From Jackrogersella multiformis (taxonomy: Eukaryota > Ascomycota > Sordariomycetes > Xylariales > Hypoxylaceae): DNA of 64,000 nucleotides. This document shows positions 15,596 through 25,230 of this stretch, in pieces. The DNA lies in the NCBI GenBank assembly GCA_902806575.1, contig CADCXD010000011.1, positions 62,001 through 126,000 of the forward strand. Direction: 5' to 3'. The notes below the pieces were generated by a model. It did not search any database. It worked only from the letters and a program-made list of their open reading frames with translations, and was not told the origin of the DNA. A program made the translations under genes and the position numbers. The stretch's first letter is position 1. Every line of letters starts with the position of its first letter.

Positions 15596-15600
15596 ATTTT
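15596..15600. repeat. Right target-site duplication of element B (ATTTT)
   Basis: It matches 8136-8140 exactly and abuts the last base of the right LTR of B. Confidence 0.55.
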
Positions 15601-15722
15601 AATAAAATAACTTTTCGTATTTTTAAAATAACCGTAACGATTTTAATTTTAATTTTCTTTTATAAAAAAAAAATAATAATCTCGATCGTATTTATTTTTA
15701 AAAAAATAAAATAAAATTATTA

Positions 15723-15927
15723 TATTATATTTTATTATAATAAAATAAATATAAATTATAATAATAATAATAAATAATAAAACAAAATAAATAAATTAAT
15801 CGTATTATCCTTTTCTCTTTTAAAAAAAGAAAATATTTCCCACACGTAAGCTAAGCTATTTATATTACATTCCTTTAGCGTAAACCTTAAAGGTTTACGT
15901 TACGCATGACGTACGCATGATGTCACA
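15723..15927. repeat. Right LTR of element A
   Basis: This is the direct repeat of 414-616. The right-hand part (about 15830-15927) looks nearly unmutated, with CACACGTAAGCTAAGC, AACCTTAAAGGTTTACG and two tandem ACGCATGA-type words, and it ends TGTCACA. The left-hand part is fully AT-converted. Together with the left LTR it shows that mutation faded at both outer edges of the block. Confidence 0.85.
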
Positions 15928-15932
15928 ATATC
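15928..15932. repeat. Right target-site duplication of element A (ATATC)
   Basis: It differs from ATGTC at 409-413 by one G-to-A change. Confidence 0.7.
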
Positions 15933-16446
15933 ACCATCAGGAATACTAGTTATGGTAGCATCAGGAAAAATGATGCCACAGGGTCGTTTCTTAAAGGAGG
16001 TATACCCTTTAGATGTTTCTATTATACAGCTGAAAGGTCGGGGAATCTCCAGGATGGCCCATCAGCTTATATCGAGTGGAAATCTTTCGGTAATATTTTC
16101 AGTCTTTTGGAGCAAAGATGGGTCACCTCAAGAATGGCTACACACAACAATATATGACCCAAAGCTACAGGTCAGTGATCGGATGACTTCTCAGCCAGAA
16201 TGGAATTGCCTCTTTGAAGCAAAATGCCATGCACATAACCCTCAATGTTGCGACAGCCCTATTTCCATGCGTTCACTTCACACAAATTTGAAAAACATAT
16301 ATGGGAAGTCGTTGACAACCTATACGAAAAACGAAGAGAACCCGCTGGTCAACGTTGAAACTAAGCCTCTACTAGACTCGTTTGGACGACCAGAACTAAT
16401 AGTGGATGTGATTTTCCGAGAACCCCCTCGTATCGTGAATGTATAA
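15933..16446 (+). pseudogene. 3' part of the HET-like gene cut by LTR element A
   Basis: The frame is open from the first base after the target duplication to the TAA at 16444-16446 (171 codons including the stop). It is in phase with the upstream part: 409-413 plus 15933-15951 make exactly eight codons before the ATG at 15952. The translated tail includes a VIFSVFWSKDG...WLHTTIYD segment that fits the C-terminal beta-strands often found in HET-like proteins. Base composition is that of normal coding sequence and there is no RIP, so decay has not spread past the element. It could still be read as a 164-aa ORF from ATG 15952, but nothing supports an independent gene. The origin call is by inference. 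Confidence 0.55.
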
Positions 16447-16681
16447 TATATAGCATCACTTTAATGATAAAATCAATTCTGCAGTTCAAATAGCATTTCC
16501 CCCATCAGTTTTTACCTAAATAGCGTGAATATGTCCAATGCTCTTGGGTAATAGTTAAAATAATCACCCAGCAAAGTCAATTATTTAGCTACGTGTTTTG
16601 AGGACTTTTTTATAATAGGCTAGGTACTTAAATAGAGTAGAAACTTTCAATTATTAGATCTCATATATTCGTGTAATCAGG
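16447..16681. other. Convergent spacer between the broken HET-like gene and the Gfd2-like gene
   Basis: This AT-leaning noncoding stretch has no recognisable feature. Confidence 0.6.
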
Positions 16682-17527
16682 TCATTCTATTTCTAAGCTC
16701 GCTACTCGCTTTCCTGGATTATCCTTATGCCGAGATCGATTAGCAAAGATGCCCTGGGCTTGAAGTAGACGTAATGTGAAATACGCAACATTCCGCACGT
16801 TATTTAGTAAGTATTTGTCGTAAATTACTAGTAGTGTTGTGTCGAGTGCCTCCTCGAGTGTAATTTGGTCTAATTGTTGATGTTGGGTCTGCCATATTTT
16901 CTGCGTGTCAAGAAACGCTACTGAGTCTGGCAGCTGCCAGTAATTATAAAGAAGTTTTATAGAATAGTGAATATCATGACCAACGATGATACACCTCTGA
17001 AACCGATCTAACAGAGGCTGAAAAATCCCATCAAAGCTTTCTGCTATCTGGACCTCGGTTATTATCTCAGAACTACCAAAGGCAAAGATCTCGGGTTTAT
17101 ATTCCACTAAACTATCCATAATAGATAGATTGTCCTTGATTTTCCAATGATAGCATTCTATGGGATGATCGCTAGCTTCGAAGAACCAAGTAGATACTCC
17201 AATATCCAAAACCTTAGTATGGTCTAAATCCCAAGCATGTACGTTGACCGAGACAAAGATGATGGCCTGTTTGTCGGCTTCCCGCCACAGGCTAGCTAGC
17301 GTCTTGACATCGTCTGCATATTTATCGGATATTGAGTTTTTAAGGTTGGATCGAGAATGCTGTGTTGGGAATTTCCAGGCACTGATCAGTAACTTCGTTT
17401 TATTGATAAGATACGAAAGAGGCCATGTTAACAAGGCAACCGGACTATAAAACCAGGTTTCACCAGCGGTATATTTCGCCTTGGTCGTTTTTGAACTTGG
17501 GGTAGCATCAAGGCTATTCAGTTCCAT
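16682..17527 (-). CDS. Gfd2/YDR514C-like exonuclease-fold protein with degenerate active site
   Basis: This single-exon frame encodes 281 aa. Residues about 90-265 follow the RNase-H/DEDDh-like order of the Gfd2/YDR514C C-terminal domain: a FVSVNVHAWD strand then VLDIGVSTW, a FAFGSSEII segment, CIIVGHDIHYSIKLL, a FLDTQKIW segment and a final helix NNVRNVAYFTLRLL. As I recall the family, the first motif should read D-x-E (here N-x-H), GHDI should be followed by a D two or three residues on (here Y-S), and the last motif should be HNAGNDA (here NNVRNVA). The acidic catalytic residues therefore look lost, so it is probably not a nuclease. It is transcribed away from the C2H2 gene and lies 235 bp from the broken HET-like gene. 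It could be a real but divergent gene or one in early decay; the frame is intact. Confidence 0.6.
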   Translation of the reverse strand: MELNSLDATPSSKTTKAKYTAGETWFYSPVALLTWPLSYLINKTKLLISAWKFPTQHSRSNLKNSISDKYADDVKTLASLWREADKQAIIFVSVNVHAWDLDHTKVLDIGVSTWFFEASDHPIECYHWKIKDNLSIMDSLVEYKPEIFAFGSSEIITEVQIAESFDGIFQPLLDRFQRCIIVGHDIHYSIKLLYNYWQLPDSVAFLDTQKIWQTQHQQLDQITLEEALDTTLLVIYDKYLLNNVRNVAYFTLRLLQAQGIFANRSRHKDNPGKRVASLEIE

Positions 17528-18176
17528 GAAGATGTAGCTAATGAGATAAAACCAAAACTGTGCTTGGCTAAATCAATAAAAAGGGAAAGACGTAAACTTT
17601 ATTCCTTAACTTATACTATGTTAAATAGATTGCTCAAAGAGAATGAGAGAAATGTCCCTCCTTTGCTCTTAGCTAAGTTGAAAGGGCCCTTTGTATATGG
17701 TGCTTTGTATGGTACGAAGACTACATATTTTGCTGCTCAGTACGGCAACAGAAGAAGACTCGACGGGAAAGCATAGAGCGGCCCCCACGTCTTAGAGGGC
17801 GACTTACCCCGGATAATTAGCAGGGTTGAGGGAAACCCCCACGCTAAACTCCGCAGGAACAGCCCCCGCGTTGGATTCTTGGCGAATATTCCCATCTCAG
17901 CCGTCCCGAGTAGTGGGAAATCTCGCGTAATCACGTTCCCCCTACATGTTCCCCTACTATTTCTCACTACCCAAATAGGTACTCCCCTACCTATTCCTAT
18001 TGAAAACCAGACTAGACCCCCATCGACTCCGCTCCGGGTCATTTTAGTCTTTGTTCTACCTTATTTCCCCCCTTCGATCTACGGAGCGCGGAATACGGAA
18101 CACGGAGCTCACGGCTCACGGCTCAGCGCATATGCAGGTCACACGTTTCTAATTAATACCTAGGTATGGAAGAGCG
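17528..18176. promoter_or_regulatory. Divergent intergenic region between the Gfd2-like and C2H2 genes
   Basis: It carries about 650 bp with a composition step near 17770, from AT-rich to GC-rich. It holds direct repeats of the type CGGAATACGGAACACGGAG and CTCACGGCTCACGGCTC near 18088-18124, and one TACCTAGGTA palindrome at 18157-18166. Two ORFs inside (17564-17776 and 17879-18163) have no coding character. Core promoters are assumed, not seen. Confidence 0.4.
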
Positions 18177-20792
18177 ATGTCGCGGTTAATTGGGAAGAAG
18201 AGAGAAAGTCGAAAGGGGGCGCCGCGTAGGTTTTCGTGCGACTGGCCCGGTTGCGACAAGATTTATTCAAGGGCTGAGCATCTTCAGAGGCATCAATTGA
18301 ACCGTAAGCTAACCCCCCGAGACCTTTAGACCCTTAGACACTAAGAAATGCCAATAGATGATCCTCAAACTGTTTACACTTGTGATGTTCCGGACTGTAC
18401 GCAGACTTTCGTGAGACTGGACCTTCTAACACGTCACAAAAAGCGCCACTCAGCCTCGTATATCCCAAGGAACCGCACCAGCAGCTTTAGCATTCCTACC
18501 AAGGAGACGGCCCAGGACATTCCTGTTATGCCTTCACCTAGTATCACTTCAAACACTGCTGTGCCACCGCGACCAGCAACATTTCCCCAGCAGCCGGCGA
18601 GCGCTCCTCGTAATGCTGCCGTTCTTCTGACGTCTGATTCTCCAGCTCAACCTCAACCTCCGCCGTTGCCACCTCCTATGGTCCCTACGCAGCCAAATCC
18701 GCTTGCTAACGTGTCTTGGACGCCTTCGATGGATGCTGTTAATATTATACGTCAAAAGACTAATTTCTACAGTCGTGAGCAGCCGCCAATGCATGATCAT
18801 TCTACTTTTGTGCCATATCACAGCATTCCTATACCGGCTGATGCCAACGAGCTAGAAATTCGTGAAAATTTTGGTGCTTGGCTTTTTGACCCCCAGCAGA
18901 CGTATAGAGACTTGAGCTTCGCGAATCTCCCATTCCTTGAAGGCGGTCTGGAGTCCCCATTCAACAATAATATCCATTACGATCATGAATCACTTACCAG
19001 TCGGTCCCAACTTGATCTTACGCCCCCACGGCACCCTGATATGCCCGACGAGCTTATCTCCGAGTATCGTCGTCAAGAGGTTCTGCGTTATGTGCAATTA
19101 TTCCATCAAAAACAGACCAGGTTCAACTCGAAGCTTGCTGCCCTCGTGCATGAGACTGGCGATGATATACCAGGCCTGAACTTGGAATTTTTACGAGACT
19201 GCATGCGTCATTACTGGGATTTCGTATCACCAAGAATACCCATCGTTCACCAGCCGACCTTCTCTTCTACGCAATGTCCTATCTTCCTTCTCATGGTCAT
19301 GATTGCCTTAGGTGCTGCTCAGATTTACAGTCGCGAATCCACTAGGGAGATGCCAGAGTACAAGGCATTTGCCGACCTTATCATATTGAATGTTCGTTTC
19401 GAAATTTTGACTGCCGATGATGCTTCTCCCCCAGTGGAGCTATGGGTTGCTCAGGCTTTGCTGTTGTTGGAATTTTATGAAAAGATGTACTCGTCCAGGA
19501 ACCTTCATGAAAGAGCACATGTCTACCATTCCGTCACCCTGACCCTGCTTAGACGAGGAAGCCCCTTAATTGGAGGCGCGGGTGCTGAATCGCCATCTGA
19601 TGAGCAGAACGGAACAGAGCACCCCGCAACATCAGACGCGAGGACCTGGTGGATAAAATGGGCTAGGACGGAATCGATGCACAGAGTCGTCTTTGCTGCA
19701 TTTATGATGGACATTGTTCATGCGGCGATGTTCGGACACGCCGCCGATATGGCCCCTCACGAAATTCGTCTACCCCTACCTTGTGACGAGTCTTTGTGGT
19801 CCGCGTCAAGCCCCGAGATAGTTCGGCATCACGATAACAATTTTCGGTTATATGGAGTTAAGCCTGTCTCGTTCCTGGATGGGTTGAAACGTGCTATTCA
19901 CGGAAAGGAAGTACAGACACATGCATTTGGCCGAATGATTATCATGTGTGGCCTTCTGAGTGTCGGCTGGCATCTTAGGCATCGCGATACGCACCTCAAA
20001 TGGCTGGAGCTAGGATCCGGATCCTCCGACACGAGGGATAAGTGGTGTAATATGTTACTAAAAGCATTTGACGATTGGAAGACCAGCTTTGATCGTGCTA
20101 TTGGCCCAAATGACCCGGAGTCGGACGGCTCTGGACCGCAGTCTCACTCAAATGGACTTATCCAAAGTGCATCTGTTCTATATCATCTCGCTCACGTTAG
20201 CTTGTATATCGACATTGTCGATTGTCAAGTCTATGCGGGAGCGAAGCGGTTACTTGGTCGTAAAGTTTCTACACGAGATTATACCAATGTCGTGAGCCGA
20301 ATGTCGAATTGGTCGACTCAACATACTACACGCCATGCAATCATCCATGCCTTTAAGCTTCTTCATCGGATCCTTGTAGATCCCCGTCAGAAGAAGAATA
20401 ACGGTTATGCGAGTAATTCTGTTGATGTGTATGGGATACAATACTCATGTCGGCGCGACCCTGATCCCCATCGACCATGGATCATGTATTATGCGACTTT
20501 GAGCATTTGGTCTTTCGTACGAGCACTCACTCAGTCAAGAGACCAATCCAATACTCTTCGACCATTTCCACAGCAATTGCAACATAATACGACAGGAGTT
20601 TTTGACTACCTTTCCAAGGTCACAAAGCTCTCACAGCTTGATTCAACTACACCGGCGAGTCTCCAAGATGGGCTTCCGAACCTGCTCGATGCTATAGGGA
20701 CTCTTACGTCTGAGTCACCTTCTGAATTACTCAAGGAGGCGTGCGGTCGACTTGATATGTGCAAGCATATGCTCTACCATGGCGAGACTTAA
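18177..20792 (+). CDS. C2H2 zinc-finger transcription factor with fungal_trans domain
   Basis: Exons are 18177-18303 and 18358-20792, with a 54-nt intron, giving 853 aa. The start is the first ATG after an in-frame stop at 18150. Finger 1 is C21-x4-C26-x12-H39-x3-H43 and finger 2 is C51-x4-C56-x12-H69-x3-H73. The intron splits the codon of H43, so only the acceptor at 18357 rebuilds finger 1 and gives the HQLNHDPQ linker. An ATG at 18348 lies inside this intron and is not a usable start. A Pro/Ser/Gln-rich region (about 75-170) follows. From about residue 320 the sequence (FLRDCMRHYWDFVSPRIPIVHQPTF) starts the helical domain of the fungal-specific transcription factor family, running to about 560. 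Expected role: nuclear DNA-binding regulator with unknown targets. It is the first intact plus-strand gene beyond the RIP block, about 2.3 kb from it. Confidence 0.88.
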
Positions 20793-21304
20793 ACATGGCT
20801 CTGTTCAGACCTTGACCTTTTCATCTTGTGGGCGGTATGCACTGTAATGGACATGAAACAAAATGTGTTTGATTTATTGGATGAAGCTTATGTGGGATGA
20901 GATCTCAATGCCATTAGGTGGTATATAATGGAATTCTTTACTAATTATTGAAAGCCCAAGACGACAGACTTGAAAACAAAGCCATTTTCGGCTATAAGGA
21001 GCATACATCGGGGTTGTTTTCTTGGTATGAGGCTAATGCTATGTAGAGGAGACGAGTACCTGAATATTCCGACTTGTTGATCTACATCAGGCGAATGGAT
21101 GTTCGGGGTTATACAACACGTAGTAAATGTTATTGAATCACACATAGAGAGACTAAGGGGCGCTTTATAGACACGTATCAATTATAACTTTAATAACGAT
21201 ATGAGTAAGACTGTGTTATTAGTTGACTTACCTTCTCGTTGCTTACATCGCCTAGTGCCTCCTTTTTAATAGGGATAATGCTGCGCTATAGCCTCGGTAA
21301 CAAT
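20793..21304. other. Intergenic, 3' side of the C2H2 gene
   Basis: No supported gene. A minus ORF at 20945-21181 has no family resemblance. Confidence 0.5.
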
Positions 21305-21532
21305 CTACGCCGCCAGCACCTGTATATACTTGACATACTTTCCCATGTACGGTATAGACATCCGGTCTAAATTAAAGTTGCAGTTGTCGTCGTCTTCTTC
21401 GTTACACTTTGAACAACATGACGGGATCGGAATCGTCTCGATCCTGAAGCCACCATCAGTCCCGAAGGTCTGATGGTGGATCTCTATGCAATGCGAGCAG
21501 GCATACGCCTCGCGTGTGATGAATGTCGGCAT
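21305..21532 (-). CDS. Possible small cysteine-pair protein (75 aa)
   Basis: I do not recognise it. It has an ATG start, CSHC at residues 12-15, CCSKC at 39-43 and one more Cys at 51, after an acidic EEDDDNC stretch. Two C-x2-C pairs 24 residues apart could bind one zinc. No signal peptide or membrane segment is visible. Its neighbourhood is gene-poor. It might be an exon of a larger gene or a chance ORF; the paired cysteines are the only reason to list it. Confidence 0.3.
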   Translation of the reverse strand: MPTFITREAYACSHCIEIHHQTFGTDGGFRIETIPIPSCCSKCNEEDDDNCNFNLDRMSIPYMGKYVKYIQVLAA

Positions 21533-23872
21533 TTCGGTTGAACGTCCGGGGCGTGAGGTCTTAGACTTAGCGGTATACCTATAATTCTAATCAGGAGGAA
21601 GAGTTGAACGGCTAGACATACAGCCTGTGTTAAACTCTCCGCTAAGCGTGGCGGAGAAAGTCGAACTGAACAAGAGTATTGTAATGTCGGGTTATTATAT
21701 AAGGCGGCCTCCTCTTGAAACGGACTCGGAGTGGTTCGTAAACTTCATTGTCTGTTCTCCAAGGTTCTTCGAATAAAGGGGACAGATCCGGCGAAGCTGA
21801 GGTTGTCTTTGTCAATCCACGCCTAACGCATTCAATGCTCGTTAAGGTCATGGGGCATCGCGCTCTTTCTGGGAAGTATCTTCGATCGCATAATTCTTTC
21901 AATAGACAATGGCCTAGTCATAACTTATGTGATAAAGAAAGATTAACCCAAAGACTGATGGTGGGAGTTAGATGAAGCGCATTATTGTAAAATCATGACC
22001 AGCAATTCTAAGGCCCAGATTAGTCAGTTCTCCCTGTTAGATGAGGTTTGAAGGAATAATAGGTAAGGAAGAACAGCCTTGGTGGCTGTGTATGTGCGGT
22101 TATATTATTTTCTAACCCATCTAATACCTGATGTAAAGGGGGGTGAACCCCTTTATATAGACCAACGCTCGAAAGTATGCCCCTGAGAGCTAGCTATTAT
22201 TATCCACTGACGCCCTTGGGTAATTACTACCTAAATTAAGTCTTAATATAAACCTTAGTGGTCACCGTATCCTTTATTTGCTTAGAATATACCTACGGAT
22301 GATAATTTAGATGTTTGCTTGCCCCTATTTAGGGCCTGATATCAACGCTTCTATTGCCTTAGCAGCTTTCCAATGTCGATTCCAGATCTTATGAGCGCAT
22401 AATATAATTATATATTTGTAAGGCAGGGTTTTCTCTTCATCTCCCAATTAATTATATAGCCTTCATACTACCAGTTGTAATAAGAGTTCGCCATCAAGTA
22501 GTGAAGTAAGAAAAGGGGCGATTAGAGAGACATGATTGGTCGACGATGTCAGCTACCATCGGATAGTGTAAGAGTTTCAGAATAGTCTCTATGGCATCCT
22601 CAATGACACAATTTCCAAACGAAGGAAGTTTCTAACTTTCAATTATCTCCTTCCTATTCGCCTCTCTACATGATGCAAATCTTTATTGCTTTTGTGTACG
22701 TAATGACGTTAGTAATATGATCGGCGAATATGTGGTGCAATGTGGATCTCGACGACGATCCGATCATCACTTGCATTGACTTTTTTGTCATTCGCAAAAC
22801 TTCAATCCAAACGTTTCGCCACGCGCTACTGGGACCAACAGATGGAAGGAAGTCGACTTCCAAATTTCTCATCTGATGTTGAAGAACGAAACACAAGGGA
22901 TTTCTCTTGGAGAATTTGTCTTGGGATCTAATGCTCAGACTGAACTCCTCCTCAGGAAAAAATCATTATCGATGTTTTATGCCCTTCCTACGAGTAACAG
23001 ATAAGCTTGGCATTTCTACCCTTCTTGATAGCTTCTAGCTAATGAATGGTATCTCGGATTTACAGCAGTCGTCTAGTGACCCTTCGCAAGAATATGCCAT
23101 GTTTTGCTGCGACAATCCTATATTATTATTATTATCATCCCTGCAGCCCTTGGTCGAGGTGAGGGGTCTGTAGGTAGATTATTGTAGGTGTAATATATCA
23201 AGATCTAAAGTTATCACCCAAGCCGAGCCAGAAAGAAAGTGTTATTAGATCTTTATTACGGCAACTATGTATAATAGGATACCCTTGCGTCGAAATTGCT
23301 ATATATAATTACCTAGGAAACGCTTTAACAATGTCTTTCGGCGCCAAGCCAACAAAAGCTGAGCCTCGATAGTATTCTTAGCCACCTATCATAGAGATAT
23401 CAATGTTACTACCTTAGGTGCAATCGCAAGTATACGATGCCAAATCAACGCTGCGAAGGGGAAGTATGCCGGATTCCGGGGTCAATCGATATATGACCTT
23501 CCTAAGATTTTACCATTCGACCTGCCAACAAGCTGGCCGCGACGCATCAAAACAAGGGGGTCCGTAGCTGAAGCCGCAGGCGTAGCAGAAAACACCTGCA
23601 CTTAGCCTCACGGCCCTCGTCGAACCCGACGTCAGGGGTAGAAGTTGAGAAGTCTTCGAGAACGGACCAGGTAGAATTCTTCTTGCATAGTATGTTTTGT
23701 TTTAATATTTAAGCTTCTCCATGATCGCTCGAAAGATCTCCAGTCAGTGCCATCAGAAACCCAGACCTCCACAAGATAAAACAGCTACTGTCATCCCATC
23801 TTCGCAAGACCATCTCAAGTAACTAGTCACGCATTAACTATTACCTACTTCACCAATCACAAATCAGACAAA
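21533..23872. other. 2.3 kb gene-poor interval
   Basis: I see no supported gene. Short ORFs (21642-21902 minus, 21748-21975 plus, 22666-22931 both strands) do not hold together. A patch at 22740-22980 gives coding-like peptides in two different plus frames and could be a decayed exon, but no family is recognisable. An (ATT)n run occurs at about 23120-23140. Confidence 0.5.
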
Positions 23873-24253
23873 ATGGTTCGCATCACCTTCCTCGCTATCC
23901 TCGCCGGTAAGTCCCAAACCCACCTACCCCTATCCTCAACCTAACCTATAGACCACTCACACATCTCCATAGTCGCCATCCCGGCTCTCGCCATCAAGCC
24001 CGACCCCGCCGGCGCGAAGAACGTCGGCAATGGCCAGGGCTCCCAGTTCATCGGCGGCCAATGCACAAGCTCTGCCGACTGCGCGTCCACCTGCTGCGCC
24101 TTCGTCACGGGCGAGAACTTTGGCTTGTGCTCCGGTCTCGGTGCCAAGAACCAGGCCGGAAAGGCTGGCTGTGGTTTCGGTGATGCCGGGGCTAAGCCTT
24201 CGAACGCCACGGGTTCGAACGCCGCGGGTTCGAACGGCGTGTGCTCGAACTAA
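23873..24253 (+). CDS. Small secreted cysteine-rich protein
   Basis: Exons are 23873-23906 and 23973-24253, with a 66-nt intron (GTAAGT donor, CCTAACC branch region, CATAG acceptor), giving 104 aa. The start ATG has an ACAAAATGG context. An N-terminal signal peptide of about 18 residues ends in PALA. The mature part has seven Cys in the order C-x5-C-x3-CC-x9-C-x13-C and one near the C-terminus; the core reads GGQCTSSADCASTCC. The tail carries three short repeats of the type SNATG/SNAAG, encoded by a 15-bp tandem repeat (24199-24240). The make-up is that of effector-like small secreted proteins of plant-associated fungi, but function is unknown. The intron falling inside the signal peptide is common in this class. 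An odd cysteine number leaves one unpaired or allows dimers. Confidence 0.8.
24199..24240 (+). repeat. 15-bp tandem repeat in the secreted protein gene
   Basis: Two full copies of TTCGAACGCC(A/G)CGGG and a partial third are in phase with the reading frame and encode Ser-Asn-Ala-(Thr/Ala)-Gly units. Confidence 0.8.
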
Positions 24254-25230
24254 GGTCGGCGGTTGACTGTATGCGCCGTTCCCAATACCGGCGGTTAATG
24301 TGCTGGGGTGGTGGTCAACATATCATCGATTTGATTATGTGGACTATCGTGGGACTTAGGTGCATATATTAGGTTGACACCAAGCAAACGAGATGGACGG
24401 TATATGGTGTGGTTGGCAAAATGGCTTGTGGGACGAGCCCTATTCTCTCCTTTCTTCCGATTCAAGTGGCTGGGTACAGGTTTAGCATTGCATTGCATTT
24501 CTAGAAGGACGAGAAATTGGCATGGGACTATTCTTCATTGTTTTGCATCTTCATACGTACCTAGGTACAGACCAATAAAACCGTTTTACATTTAATACTA
24601 AGACGAGAATAGGGGCAACCCTATTCCATCATTATAGTGTTGCAAGCTGCCTTAGGTAGGTATGTACCTATGGATGGAGGGTTAGACTATTCGTAAAGGT
24701 ACGGCATAATCCGGGGCATGGCATATTCCCTACTGCCGGGAAGCCTAGTCATAGATAACAACCGACTGAAAAGCATGATATTTATAGGAAAGTCTTTGAA
24801 ATACGAAGATCAACGATTGAAAGACCCTTATTGGTAACTATTTAACATGGTCGCAGATAACGCAGACGAATGATGTGTTCGAAACTCGGAAGAGTTCGAT
24901 ATAACTTTTCTTTTGACTATCCCGTACAAGCGATGGAAACTCCTTGGAAAATCTTCCAGGGCTTCTCATACCTAATAAACCATCGCGAGGAAACCAACCT
25001 CGGATCCTTCCCTTACTGTTGAATCAGTGTTGATAAATGAGCAATGATGCAATATGGCCACTCTTCATATGTGGCTAAAACAGACAACCCCCTCCACCCT
25101 TAAAACACCGCAGGATGCAATGATCCGTTCTCGTTGACACCATACCGTCGTTATATACTTCCCGATATACGTCCAGAGTGTACTCAAACGTAGTCAGACC
25201 TTCCATCCCACCCTAATGCATTTAATTAGC
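24254..25230. other. Intergenic between the secreted protein gene and hapX
   Basis: The two genes are tail to tail. One TACCTAGGTA palindrome lies at 24558-24567, and related half sites (CTTAGGTAGGTATGTACCTA) near 24652-24670. No gene is supported. Confidence 0.5.

Larger units (their letters stand above)
430..15840. other. AT-rich, RIP-mutated block (about 15.4 kb)
   Basis: Base composition changes sharply at both edges. Within the block, C and G are scarce, CpA and TpG are nearly absent, and the remaining C sits mostly in CpG (ACG, TCG) or CpT. This is the expected product of repeat-induced point mutation, which favours CpA on either strand. Apart from chance ORFs such as 11888-12076 there is no open frame, and no CpG-specific decay is seen, which argues against simple 5-methylcytosine deamination as the main cause. 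Such blocks usually carry H3K9me3 heterochromatin in ascomycetes; that is knowledge of the class, not visible here. Confidence 0.93.
414..15927. mobile_element. LTR retrotransposon A, RIP-degenerated, with element B nested inside
   Basis: The element is bounded by two direct repeats of about 203 and 205 bp that start TG (TA in the mutated right copy) and end CA (TA in the mutated left copy), flanked by a 5-bp target duplication. Nearly all differences between the copies are C/T or G/A transitions. Without nested element B, A is about 8 kb, a normal size for a Ty3 or Ty1 type element. No gag or pol motif can be read because the interior is heavily mutated. Its strand is undetermined: a T-rich top strand at 617-8135 hints that its coding strand may be minus, but this is weak. 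It is inserted in a HET-like gene. Confidence 0.85.

Noticed and set aside
414..15927. CRISPR array or centromere as explanation of the AT block
   Set aside because: No regularly spaced repeats; LTRs, target duplicates and RIP-type transitions explain the block.
17564..18163. ORFs 17564-17776 and 17879-18163 on plus, 17737-18042 on minus
   Set aside because: No ATG for the first, repeat-like GC-rich sequence for the others; they lie in a divergent promoter region.
18348..18350. ATG 18348 as start of the C2H2 gene
   Set aside because: It lies inside the intron that must be removed to rebuild finger 1.
21642..21975. Overlapping ORFs on both strands
   Set aside because: The minus ORF lacks ATG at its 5' end and neither shows domain features.
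22666..22980. Coding-like patch in two plus frames
   Set aside because: Frames switch without a splice signal and no family is recognisable; at best a decayed exon.
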